64,000 nt of DNA from contig JAYRYJ010000005.1 in NCBI GenBank assembly GCA_041917055.1, positions 62,001-126,000 of the forward strand, read 5' to 3'. Below the pieces are notes generated by a model. That model did not search any database. It had not been told where the DNA came from and saw only the letters and a program-made list of their open reading frames with translations. How positions within the stretch are numbered: the stretch's first letter is position 1; the number at the start of each line of letters is the position of its first letter. The DNA is from Pseudaquidulcibacter sp041917055. GTDB lineage: Bacteria > Pseudomonadota > Alphaproteobacteria > Caulobacterales > Aquidulcibacteraceae. The position numbers and the translations under genes were made by a program. Shown in pieces: positions 17,693 to 25,575 of the stretch.

Positions 17693-18652
17693 ATGCTTGA
17701 CGACAAAACAATTATTGAGACCGCCGCACGGGTTTTTAAAACCGAGGCTGATGCATTAACCCAATTTGCCAATGAAATTGGCACAGAATTTGTGAAAGCC
17801 GCGCACCTTATTCACGATTGCCAAGGTCGCGTGATACTATCTGGAATGGGAAAATCGGGCCATGTCGGGCGAAAAATAGCAGCGACGCTTGCTTCTACCG
17901 GAACGCCTTCGTTTTTCGTTCACCCCGCCGAAGCAAGCCACGGCGATTTGGGAATGATTACCAAAGATGATATTTGCATCGTTATTTCCAATTCCGGCGA
18001 AACCAGCGAGTTATCGGACGTTATAGCCCATACGCGCCGTTTTCATATTCCTATGATTGGCATAGCAAGTCGTGCGGAATCGACACTTTTAAAAGCCGCC
18101 GATATTGCCCTTGTTTTACCAAATGCACCCGAAGCATGTTCAATCGGCATGGCGCCAACAACATCGACCACCGCAACTTTGGCTTTGGGCGACGCATTGG
18201 CAGTGGCGGTAATGGAAATGCGCGGTTTCAAGCGTGAGAATTTCAAGACTTTCCATCCGGGCGGCAAATTGGGCGCGCAACTTCTAAAGGTCGAGGCATT
18301 GATGCATTCGGGTGAAGAAATCCCACTCATCAGCCCAGAAACAAAAATGTTTGACGCAATTTTAGTTATGAGCGCGAAAATGTTCGGTCTTGTCGGATTG
18401 GTTGAAAATGAAAAATTGGTCGGGATCATTACAGACGGCGATTTACGCCGCAATCTTGATGGCCTTTTAGAAAAAACCGCCGCTGAAATCGGCCTGCACC
18501 CCCCACGCACTGTCAATAAAGACATGATGGCAGTCGAGGCTTTGGGCCTAATGAATGACAAGAAAATAAGCGCGGTTTTTGTTGTGGATAAGGAAAATAA
18601 GCCAATCGGCCTATTGCATATCCACGATTGCCTAAGGGCGGGGTTGGGGTGA
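17693..18652 (+). CDS. kdsD: KpsF/GutQ family arabinose-5-phosphate isomerase
   Basis: Converts D-ribulose 5-phosphate to D-arabinose 5-phosphate, the first step of Kdo synthesis for lipopolysaccharide. N-terminal SIS domain: VILSGMGKSGHVGRKIAATL (about residues 45-64), FFVHPAEASHGDLGMI, then ISNSGETSE and MAPTTSTTATLALGDALAVA. It is followed by two CBS domains with GIITDGDLRRNL near residue 246. 319 residues, standard length. The ATG follows immediately on the hisN stop. Downstream lies a strong terminator that belongs to the sRNA candidate. Confidence 0.93.
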   Translation: MLDDKTIIETAARVFKTEADALTQFANEIGTEFVKAAHLIHDCQGRVILSGMGKSGHVGRKIAATLASTGTPSFFVHPAEASHGDLGMITKDDICIVISNSGETSELSDVIAHTRRFHIPMIGIASRAESTLLKAADIALVLPNAPEACSIGMAPTTSTTATLALGDALAVAVMEMRGFKRENFKTFHPGGKLGAQLLKVEALMHSGEEIPLISPETKMFDAILVMSAKMFGLVGLVENEKLVGIITDGDLRRNLDGLLEKTAAEIGLHPPRTVNKDMMAVEALGLMNDKKISAVFVVDKENKPIGLLHIHDCLRAGLG

Positions 18653-18701
18653 AATCCTTTAACTTACAGCCGTTTTTGTCGTAGGATAACAAATTTGTTA
18701 A

Positions 18702-18729
18702 TTGACAATTAGCAATCGAATATTATTAT
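18702..18729 (+). promoter_or_regulatory. Sigma-70-type promoter of the sRNA candidate
   Basis: TTGACA at 18702-18707, 16-nt spacer, TATTAT at 18724-18729. Predicted transcription start near 18736, at the foot of the first hairpin of the downstream unit. No open reading frame follows, which points to an RNA product. Confidence 0.6.
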
Positions 18730-18734
18730 GTTGA

Positions 18735-18800
18735 TGGGCTGAGCCCACGAGGTTTGCCGTTGTGCGGCCGAAAGAGGGGGTCTTTGACTCCCTCTTTTTC
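18735..18800 (+). ncRNA. Candidate small RNA with three hairpins
   Basis: About 65 nt between a near-consensus promoter and a strong intrinsic terminator, with no coding frame. Hairpin 1: TGGGCT-G-AGCCCA (18735-18747). Hairpin 2: GCCG-TTGTG-CGGC (18756-18768). Hairpin 3 is the terminator stem (18771-18797) with a T-rich tail. An unpaired CGAGGTTT lies between hairpins 1 and 2 and could be a seed or ribosome-binding-site-like segment. I do not recognise an established RNA family. The alternative is that it is only the 3' terminator of the kdsD operon. Confidence 0.5.
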
Positions 18801-18803
18801 TTT
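18771..18803 (+). terminator. Intrinsic terminator after the kdsD / sRNA unit
   Basis: Twelve-pair stem AAAGAGGGGGTC / GACTCCCTCTTT with one G-U pair and a TTT loop, followed by TTCTTTG. The A-run on the left arm means it can also work for the leftward DUF3800 gene ending at 18816. Confidence 0.8.
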
Positions 18804-18815
18804 GCCTTAATATTT

Positions 18816-19637
18816 TTAGTCAAAACATGAATACTTTATGCCTTCCTTTTTTGAGGCGTCATTTGGCAGGCAATCATCTATAAGCTTTTTGTTCTCTTTT
18901 AGATTAACGTATGAAATATTATTATTGTCGTAACCAGCGACGCATATGGGAAAAAGGACTAAGTCAGCTATTTGCATCAACGGCGAAGATTTGTTTTTGC
19001 CTTTGCAATCGTAAAGAACTTCGCTAAATTTAACATTATTCAACGGGTTATATGCTGCAGAAGTCGCTCTATCAAACGGCATTCCATTCTGCTTCATTTC
19101 GCGAAAATATGAAAGCAATTCTAAGTCAATATTTTTGTCTGACTTTTCAAAATAGACATTCAGTTTTCTTTCTTCCCGAATTGCAAACTTAGCACTCCTC
19201 TCAATAAGTATTGGGAAAGCTGTTTTGCTTAATTGCCATCTTTGCCTGCCGTATTTTTCGCGGTATCTGTTATTATATCCAGCCCTATCAATAACACATG
19301 CAATGCAAGCCAGGTTTGTAGAATTGATTAGGTCAGAAATATCGTTAAAGAACTCTTCCCGTGTTTCTTCATCCACTTTATCGAGCCACTTATAACCACC
19401 GCGACTTTGGCGAATATCGTATGAATGCAACGGGCTTTCCAATTCCCACTTATCAATCAAATTAGTGTGTAATGTCCGCGCTAAATCCTCGTCTTCTTCT
19501 TTGATCAAAAAACCACCCAAAGCGAACCACTTGGAGCCATTCTGGTCATTCGTCGTCCTATCTAATTCGCGAGAACCAGAATCATCGAAATATAGATTTA
19601 GTTTGTAATTTTTGGTCAAAGCCGCTCCGTGAATCAT
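18816..19637 (-). CDS. DUF3800 domain-containing protein
   Basis: 273 residues. The N-terminal LNLYFDDSGSRE is the acidic DUF3800 signature, which sits in an RNase-H-like fold, and the C-terminal SSPLMQIADLVLFPICVAG is the usual closing acidic-motif region of this family. Members are common in variable or defence-rich regions, but function is unproven. The frame begins at ATG 19637; a TTG about 18 bp further in has a GGAG in front of it and could be the true start. It stands alone with flanking gaps. Codon choice looks less Ala/Gly-rich than its neighbours, which may hint at transfer. Confidence 0.8.
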   Translation of the reverse strand: MIHGAALTKNYKLNLYFDDSGSRELDRTTNDQNGSKWFALGGFLIKEEDEDLARTLHTNLIDKWELESPLHSYDIRQSRGGYKWLDKVDEETREEFFNDISDLINSTNLACIACVIDRAGYNNRYREKYGRQRWQLSKTAFPILIERSAKFAIREERKLNVYFEKSDKNIDLELLSYFREMKQNGMPFDRATSAAYNPLNNVKFSEVLYDCKGKNKSSPLMQIADLVLFPICVAGYDNNNISYVNLKENKKLIDDCLPNDASKKEGIKYSCFD

Positions 19638-19708
19638 TCACGTAACAACTAATGCTGTTTGAATCAAAATAACAAGTTTAAGCTGCAAATTTGGCAAATA
19701 TCCTGATG

Positions 19709-21079
19709 CTAGATAATCTCGAAATACCTTTGCAATTGCCAATCCGTAATAGCTTTCCTTGCTTCTCTTTCTTCCCAGATTCGTGTTTGGGCATAATGTT
19801 CCACAAAATCATTGCCGAAGATTTCTTGGGCAGGGGCGCATTTTAATAGGCGTTCTGCCGCCTCGGTTAAAGTGGTTGGCAAGCGGCGTTCGGGGCGAGT
19901 TTCTTCATGTGCGTATGCATTGCCCGAAATTGCCGCTTCGGGTTCGATTTTATTTTCAATGCCCCAAAGCCCCGCGCCAAGACCCGCGGCGATGGCGATA
20001 TAAGGGTTAATATCTGCTGCTGCAATGCGCACCTCAACCCTTTGCGATTTTTCAGAGCCACCGATTACCCGCAAAGCCGTTGTGCGGTTTTCATAACCCC
20101 AAGTCGCAGATGTCGGTGCCCAAAGTCCGGGAACAAGGCGGGTATAAGAATTAACGGTCGGTGCAATAAGCGCCAAAATATCCGGCAATAATTTTTGTTG
20201 TCCACCAACGAAATGACGCATGGTTTCGGACATATTATATTGGCCTTTATCATCATAAAACACGCTTTTGCCCGACTTTTTATCAGCCAAAGACATATGC
20301 AAATGCCCCGATTGCCCCGGCCATTCTGTTGACCAGCGTGCCATAAAGGTTGCCAAAAGGCCGCGCTTTTGCATGAAGATTTTGGTGAAAGTCTTGAACA
20401 AAGCGGCTTTATCGGCGGCTTTTAACGCCTCGTCATATTTAATTGCTGCTTCTAAAACCCCCGGGCCGGTTTCGGTGTGAAGTCCTTCGATTTCAATATC
20501 CAAGGAGCGGCAATATTCCATCAATTCATGGTATAAATCAGCATGAACGCCCGAACGCAAAACCGAATATCCGAAATATCCGGGCGTAAGGTTTTGCAAA
20601 TTCTTATAATTTTTTTCGCGCACGGAACGCGGTGTCTCTTCAAATACAAAAAATTCAAATTCTGCCGCCGCAGTGGCTTTGAAACCCAAATCATCGGCTT
20701 TTTTCAAAACCCGTTTCAAAAGACCGCGTGGGCATAAAGGTGCTGCATTATCGGCAAATTCGCCAATGAAAAACGGCACATCACCTTCATCAGGCAAAAG
20801 CCGCATAGTATCAGGCACAAGACGCGCGGGTGCGTCAGGGTATGCGGTATGCCAACCAGTAAATTTCACATTATCGTATAATTGATCGTTTGAGTCCCAG
20901 CCCAGAACAACATCGCAAAATGCGAAACCATTTTTGATTGCCGAAATGAATTTGTCACGATTTAGATATTTGCCACGGCAAACCCCATCAATATCGAAAA
21001 TCCCAAGTTTAACATTATCGATATTATTATCTTTGACATATTCGATTGCATCGTCTGCAGTTTTGATTTCGGCTTTCAT
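19709..21079 (-). CDS. Glutamine synthetase family ligase, gamma-glutamylputrescine-synthetase-like
   Basis: Glutamine-synthetase-fold ligase. N-terminal beta-grasp: LGIFDIDGVCRGKYLNRDKF. Catalytic domain: AAEFEFFVFEE (Glu metal ligands), GPGVLEAAIKYDEAL, GQSGHLHMSLADK, and the arginine-containing YENRTTALRVIGG. About 456 residues. The ATG at 21079 follows GAGGGAAAT; the longer frame to 21169 runs through a terminator hairpin and is unlikely. Its upstream neighbour on the same strand is an APC-family amine/amino acid permease, the pairing found in putrescine utilisation (PuuA/PuuP), so gamma-glutamylation of a polyamine or other amine is likely. No puuBCD genes are nearby. Confidence 0.83.
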   Translation of the reverse strand: MKAEIKTADDAIEYVKDNNIDNVKLGIFDIDGVCRGKYLNRDKFISAIKNGFAFCDVVLGWDSNDQLYDNVKFTGWHTAYPDAPARLVPDTMRLLPDEGDVPFFIGEFADNAAPLCPRGLLKRVLKKADDLGFKATAAAEFEFFVFEETPRSVREKNYKNLQNLTPGYFGYSVLRSGVHADLYHELMEYCRSLDIEIEGLHTETGPGVLEAAIKYDEALKAADKAALFKTFTKIFMQKRGLLATFMARWSTEWPGQSGHLHMSLADKKSGKSVFYDDKGQYNMSETMRHFVGGQQKLLPDILALIAPTVNSYTRLVPGLWAPTSATWGYENRTTALRVIGGSEKSQRVEVRIAAADINPYIAIAAGLGAGLWGIENKIEPEAAISGNAYAHEETRPERRLPTTLTEAAERLLKCAPAQEIFGNDFVEHYAQTRIWEEREARKAITDWQLQRYFEII

Positions 21080-21147
21080 ATTTCCCTCGTTTTTGTTGCC
21101 CCGCTTCGACCAAAAAACGCTGTAAGCGGTAGCATTAGACAAAATTA

Positions 21148-21180
21148 AACCCCCGAAAACGATTTGCATTCTCGGGGGTT
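21148..21180 (-). terminator. Terminator between permease and ligase genes
   Basis: Stem AACCCCCGA / TCGGGGGTT with a 15-nt loop. On the minus strand it is followed by TTTAATTTT. It lies between the permease stop and the ligase start, so it probably limits rather than abolishes read-through into the ligase gene. Confidence 0.7.
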
Positions 21181-21190
21181 ATTTAATTGA

Positions 21191-22741
21191 TTAGTCAAGT
21201 GCTTTATGAATTGCCATTTCAGCTTCTTCAATTGCCTTGGCACGCGCCTCAATGCTTGCGCCAGTTGGTGGGCCTTGGAAACGGCGGCTTTCTACGCCAA
21301 ACCAAAGCACAATTGTCACAAGCAAAAGAATGCCCATGAACATCAAAGCCTTGTCATTTGGTGGTTGAACACCGACAAAGAAGATTACGCCGGCAATCAA
21401 AATACATGCGACTGCAATAGCTTGGAATTTAGAACCTAAATCAAATGGGCCAAATTTCTTCCAAGATTTATTAAAGGCCAAAAGCCCCGCCGCAATCGGC
21501 ATGCAATAAGAAAGATAAAGTGTGATTGAAGTCACGGCAACGGCAACTGAATATGCAGCAGCCCATGCAACGAAAATAACCGATAAAGCGGCACCAACCC
21601 AAATCGCCAAAACAGGTGTTCGCCATTTTGGAGAGACTTTTGCCAATGCTTTGGATGCCGGAAGCCCTTCATCACGCGCAAATGCAAATATCATGCGCGA
21701 AATTGAGGTGACAGTCGCCAGACCGCAAATATATTGCGCAACAAAAATGATTGCATAAAGCAAGAAACGCAATGAAGCTGGAATTTGTTCATTCATTACA
21801 TAAAAGAACACATTCCAACCTTCAGAAGCCGCCTTATCCATGTCAGGAATTGCAAGCACAAAAGCACAAGAGAAAACAAAGGCAAAAACCGAAGCCCAAA
21901 GAACAGAATTAATAATGCCTTTTGGAACGTTAATCGCTGCACTTTTGGTTTCTTCAGAAGTATGTGCAGAGGCATCATATCCGGTCAAAGTGTAAATAGG
22001 CAATAATAGACCAAGCGCGAAAATCATTAGTAATGAATCAGAATGAGGCCACACATCAGCACCTGCTTCACCGGAATAATTTTTGAAAGTCCAAAGCCGT
22101 GAAAAATCGCGAACTTCGCCTGCGTCATTTCCAGCGAAATAGAATAATGAACCGGCGAGCAAGATAGCGCCGAAGAAAATCAAATATCCCGAAAAATCCG
22201 TAAGTTTGGTGGTCAATTTGATGCCCAAATGGTTAATCAATGCGTGGGTTGCGGTCATAATTGCCACGAACCAGAATTGCGGCGTTTGATAAAATTGCGC
22301 CCCGTCAGCTGGTGCTTGAATGCCAAATGCTTCACCGAATGCACCATTAAAAAAGCCAAATGTACCCACGTTGATTGCCGCAAGAACAGTAATCAAACCA
22401 ATAAGATTAAACCATGCCGTAGCCCAGCCCCAGCCACGACCACCAAGTATAGATGACCAATGGTAAAGGCCGCCCGCAGTTGGAAAAGCTGACGCAATTT
22501 GCGCCATGCCCAACGAAAAAAGGAGCGCGCAAGCACCCCCGACAAGCCAACCGATTGAAAGCGCAGGTCCACCGACGCTCGAAGTCCCTTGGGCAAGTGA
22601 ATTTATTCCGCCCGAAAGAATACAAATGATTGAAAAAGAAATTGCAAAATTGGAAAACTGCCCCATGGAACGCGCAAGTTCTTGCGCATAGCCCATTGAA
22701 TGCAGCGTCTTCACATCATCATCGATGTTATGATCTGCCAT
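21191..22741 (-). CDS. APC family amino acid / polyamine permease
   Basis: 516-residue transporter with about 12 hydrophobic helices. The N-terminus LHSMGYAQELARSMGQFSNF followed by AISFSIICILSGGINSLAQG is typical of the APC subgroup that contains GABA and choline permeases. Central LTGYDASAHTSEETKSAAIN is the conserved loop of this subgroup. Immediately upstream of the glutamine-synthetase-like ligase on the same strand, which suggests import of a substrate that the ligase glutamylates. The C-terminal tail is cytoplasmic and charged. Confidence 0.88.
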   Translation of the reverse strand: MADHNIDDDVKTLHSMGYAQELARSMGQFSNFAISFSIICILSGGINSLAQGTSSVGGPALSIGWLVGGACALLFSLGMAQIASAFPTAGGLYHWSSILGGRGWGWATAWFNLIGLITVLAAINVGTFGFFNGAFGEAFGIQAPADGAQFYQTPQFWFVAIMTATHALINHLGIKLTTKLTDFSGYLIFFGAILLAGSLFYFAGNDAGEVRDFSRLWTFKNYSGEAGADVWPHSDSLLMIFALGLLLPIYTLTGYDASAHTSEETKSAAINVPKGIINSVLWASVFAFVFSCAFVLAIPDMDKAASEGWNVFFYVMNEQIPASLRFLLYAIIFVAQYICGLATVTSISRMIFAFARDEGLPASKALAKVSPKWRTPVLAIWVGAALSVIFVAWAAAYSVAVAVTSITLYLSYCMPIAAGLLAFNKSWKKFGPFDLGSKFQAIAVACILIAGVIFFVGVQPPNDKALMFMGILLLVTIVLWFGVESRRFQGPPTGASIEARAKAIEEAEMAIHKALD

Positions 22742-22908
22742 TACTGCCCCCTGTGCCCTTTATTGGGCGCTATTATGCTTTTGGTTAATCCAAAAGTTAA
22801 TTGGAAGTTAACACCGATTTCGAATTGGTCAAACGGAATCTTTGAATTGTTATGACAAAAACTCTGTCGCCCAATTCGCCGCCCAAAAAATAGACAATTT
22901 GACTATGG

Positions 22909-23748
22909 TTATTTTCTTGGTCGATAAAGTTGGATATAGATTTTTGGTTTGGCGCCGAATGTGTTCTCTGTGAACCATAGCCTTATGTAATCGCCAAGAA
23001 TTTTCCCGCCTTCGCCTTTAACCTCTCCAAAACTCGCGGCCATATCGCCTGAACTCGAGAATTGAAAACCTTTGTTTTCCCAATTTCCTTTTGGGATTTT
23101 TTTGAAATGCTCTGAATTGAGTGTATTGTTTGGTTCAAACTCACTGCCTTCAATTCCCAATATGGAGTCTTTGAACATATATTGGGGCAATGCGGATGAC
23201 GCCTCTGAATCTTTGAGTATGAAGTTTAAGTTTGTTTCGAACTTTTGATATTCAACCTTCGCCACACCTTTGCCCGATTTTTCAAAAGGTTTCAGGTTTT
23301 CGGGCTTGGGAAGTCTCGAAATGCTAATTGCGTGTCCCGCACCTGTATCAATTGAATAGGCCCAAATTCCGGGGGCAATCTTTTGCCAAATTGTAAAGTA
23401 AAATCCGCTATTTGGAAGCCCCTCAATATACCAAGGGCCAAGGTCGAAACCAAAATCACCTGATTTTGCAATGCCAATATGATGGGGCCACCAACGCAAT
23501 TTCGACCCTTCTATCATAGAAGGGGTTTTGCGCATTTCAATCAAATCTTCTTGAACTTTTCGTGCCTCAGGATTGAACCAAATCGCATTTGGTGCGGCAT
23601 ACTTATTGAAACCGAAAACAAAACTGCGGTTCTTTGTGTCTGTCGCGAAATCCCGTTCAGTTTGCGCAATTTCAGCGGCGGGTTGGGCGGTCGCGGAAAA
23701 GGCAAACAGGGACACGACAGCAGCGAGTATGAGTGGAAGTGTTTTCAT
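22909..23748 (-). CDS. Secreted SnoaL/DUF4440-like protein, unknown function
   Basis: 279 residues with a cleavable signal peptide (MKTLPLILAAVVSLFAFSATAQP). The mature protein begins AEIAQTERDFATDTKNRSF, resembling the first helix of NTF2-like DUF4440/SnoaL proteins, with a GDFGFDLGPW strand further on. The second half (from about residue 160) again begins with an alpha-helical YQKFETNLNFILKD and may be a diverged second copy. Periplasmic location expected. No catalytic residues can be named. Confidence 0.5.
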   Translation of the reverse strand: MKTLPLILAAVVSLFAFSATAQPAAEIAQTERDFATDTKNRSFVFGFNKYAAPNAIWFNPEARKVQEDLIEMRKTPSMIEGSKLRWWPHHIGIAKSGDFGFDLGPWYIEGLPNSGFYFTIWQKIAPGIWAYSIDTGAGHAISISRLPKPENLKPFEKSGKGVAKVEYQKFETNLNFILKDSEASSALPQYMFKDSILGIEGSEFEPNNTLNSEHFKKIPKGNWENKGFQFSSSGDMAASFGEVKGEGGKILGDYIRLWFTENTFGAKPKIYIQLYRPRK

Positions 23749-23802
23749 AATTGCGTATTATAACACGAATTGCAGATTATGAATTCATTTTTCGTTTCAA
23801 GT

Positions 23803-24150
23803 CTATTGCGCGGTTTGCGCCTCATACTCTCTCAAAATTTTCTTAGAAACTTGATTGCGCCAAGTTTGATAGAGGCGGTTTTTTACCCAATCGAAATCTA
23901 ATTTTTCGGGGCGACCCAATATACAGGGGAAATTTCTATGGTGGTCGGTAGTGAAAAAAGTCTCACCATCGACCTCCAATAGAAAGTCTCGTTCTTCAAA
24001 TGGCATTTTGAAAACCGGGCAATCGTATTTCGGATTCCAAAACACAATTCCCTTTTTATTCACTTTAAATGATACAGAATCCCATGACATACCCTCCGAA
24101 ACATCCGGAAGGCTCAAAAGATATTCGCGTATCATTTGCAGCGTAACCAT
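23803..24150 (-). CDS. MmcQ/YjbR family protein
   Basis: 115 residues. Starts MVTLQMIREYLLSLPDVSEG, the family's opening helix, with KMPFEERDFLL and the closing DWVKNRLYQTWRNQVSKKIL. The fold is a double-wing DNA-binding-like domain (CyaY-like); cellular role unknown. A terminator hairpin lies directly upstream, so it likely has its own promoter close to the hairpin. Confidence 0.87.
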   Translation of the reverse strand: MVTLQMIREYLLSLPDVSEGMSWDSVSFKVNKKGIVFWNPKYDCPVFKMPFEERDFLLEVDGETFFTTDHHRNFPCILGRPEKLDFDWVKNRLYQTWRNQVSKKILREYEAQTAQ

Positions 24151-24152
24151 GG

Positions 24153-24179
24153 AAAAACGCCCGCCAGATTAGGGCGGGC
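24153..24179 (-). terminator. Intrinsic terminator of the maoC-ribF operon
   Basis: GCCCGCC / GGCGGGC stem with a 7-nt loop, followed on the minus strand by GTTTTTCC. It sits just after the small protein gene at 24188, closing the leftward five-gene run. Confidence 0.8.
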
Positions 24180-24187
24180 ATAATTCA

Positions 24188-24634
24188 CTATTCTTTTTTG
24201 CCGAAAATGCCGCCAAGCATTCCTTTGGCTTTGTCTGCCAAATCGCCTGCTGCACCTGTCAAATCATTGAGAGGATTGCCGTCGCCGTCTTTATCAAGAC
24301 CCTTTAGAACGCCCCCCAAAGGGCTTTCGTTGATTTTTGACATAAGGCCGCCAAATGCGCCCGATGCCATTTCGCCAAGATCTGCAGCTTTTTCTTTGAT
24401 AGAATTGCCAAGACCGCCGGCGATTTCTTGAACTTTTTCAACTGGAACGCCAAATTTTTGCGCAATCTCTTCGGCATTATCAACAAGACCCGAACCGGTT
24501 TCTTGTGCTTTTGCCAATAAATCATGGGCGATATTTCCCGCCTGTTCAGCACCAACGCCAACTTTTTCGGACAGACCTTTCACAAGGTCATTGCCGCCCA
24601 CTTTGTCCAATAGTCCTTTAACATCTAAAGCCAT
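24188..24634 (-). CDS. Small acidic helical protein, unknown
   Basis: 148 residues, Gly/Ala/Asp/Lys-rich, with repeated short amphipathic helices (GLLDKVGGNDLVKGLSEKVG, AEEIAQKFGVPVEKVQEIAG). One EF-hand-like acidic loop DKDGDGNPLND lies at about residues 115-125, which could bind Ca2+. It resembles DUF937/YidB-like proteins in composition but the match is not firm. No signal peptide. A clear GAAAGGAAAA ribosome site precedes the ATG. Last gene before the terminator. Confidence 0.6.
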   Translation of the reverse strand: MALDVKGLLDKVGGNDLVKGLSEKVGVGAEQAGNIAHDLLAKAQETGSGLVDNAEEIAQKFGVPVEKVQEIAGGLGNSIKEKAADLGEMASGAFGGLMSKINESPLGGVLKGLDKDGDGNPLNDLTGAAGDLADKAKGMLGGIFGKKE

Positions 24635-24651
24635 TTTATTTTCCTTTCAGT

Positions 24652-24671
24652 TTAATGAGGTCTGACCCTAG
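24652..24671 (-). repeat. Solo copy of the 272-bp element's end motif
   Basis: On the minus strand CTAGGGTCAGACCTCATTAA, matching 17 of 20 positions of the left end of the 11636 element. It encodes the final residues of the EamA protein, and its last three bases are that gene's TAA stop. Confidence 0.5.
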
Positions 24672-25575
24672 TTTTAGCGCGTGATTTTTGCAATAAAAAG
24701 ACACCTAATAAAATTATGATTAATGCGATTCCCGATGAAGGTGCCAATGTTTCATCAAAAATCAAATATCCCAGAAGCGCCCCTGCAAACGGCACAAGAT
24801 TGGAAACATTAGCAACCATAACAGGGCCAATATCATGCACCAGGCGAACATAAATAATACTTGCAATCGCGGTCGGCCCAATACCCAAGGCAATTGCCGC
24901 CAAAATATCTTTAATTGCGAAATGGGGCAGTGTGAAACCCGTGGAAATTAGCGCAATCGGCAGGCCGACAATTGCCGAAGTCACCACAAAACCAAAACTG
25001 GTAACTATCGGGTCAATTTCATTTCCCACAAGCCGAACAATTATTAGGGTTGCGCCATAACAAAATGCCGCCGTCAATAATAGAATCTGAGGCCACAAAG
25101 GCACGTCGCTTAATGAATGGCCGCTAAGACCAGGTATAAAAAGAATTGTAACGCCCCATATGCCCAAAATTACGCCCAGAAAGCTTTTGATATTTAGCTT
25201 TGAATCTGGAACAAAAAAATGCGCCAATATTGCCGCCGCTAAAGGTGTGACTGAAAGGTAAATTGGTGCAAGTGCAGACGGAACTTTGGTTTGTGCCAAT
25301 GCCACCAAATAAAATGGCAATAAAGAGCCAACAACGCCCGCCGCCAAAAGTGCAAACCATAATTTTCTATTCTCTAATGAGGGAATAGGCTTTTTAAGAA
25401 TTTTGCAAACTGCGAATAAAAATACCGCCCCAATCCAAAGCCGAATGACTACAACCCAAATCGGCGCTATTGAACCCAAAGCAAATCGGGTCAAAGAATA
25501 TGCACCGGCCCAAAGAAATACCAAAAAGACAAGGGTAAGCCATTTGATAATCGGGTGTTCGCCTAAATAGGACAT
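24652..25575 (-). CDS. EamA/DMT family transporter
   Basis: Ten-helix drug/metabolite transporter with two EamA repeats (about residues 10-145 and 160-295). First repeat: WAGAYSLTRFALGSIAPIWV. Second: PLWPQILLLTAAFCYGATLI, ending YLIFDETLAPSSGIALIIIL, the typical last repeat motif. 307 residues. ATG overlaps the upstream gene's stop by 1 bp. The extreme C-terminus (TRVRPH) is encoded by a copy of the dispersed repeat motif, so the native end may have been replaced by repeat sequence. Confidence 0.87.
   Translation of the reverse strand: MSYLGEHPIIKWLTLVFLVFLWAGAYSLTRFALGSIAPIWVVVIRLWIGAVFLFAVCKILKKPIPSLENRKLWFALLAAGVVGSLLPFYLVALAQTKVPSALAPIYLSVTPLAAAILAHFFVPDSKLNIKSFLGVILGIWGVTILFIPGLSGHSLSDVPLWPQILLLTAAFCYGATLIIVRLVGNEIDPIVTSFGFVVTSAIVGLPIALISTGFTLPHFAIKDILAAIALGIGPTAIASIIYVRLVHDIGPVMVANVSNLVPFAGALLGYLIFDETLAPSSGIALIIILLGVFLLQKSRAKTRVRPH

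Noticed and set aside
24188..24634. Calcium-binding EF-hand protein
   Set aside because: Only one loop (DKDGDGNPLND) is present and flanking helices are not of EF-hand type; kept as unknown.
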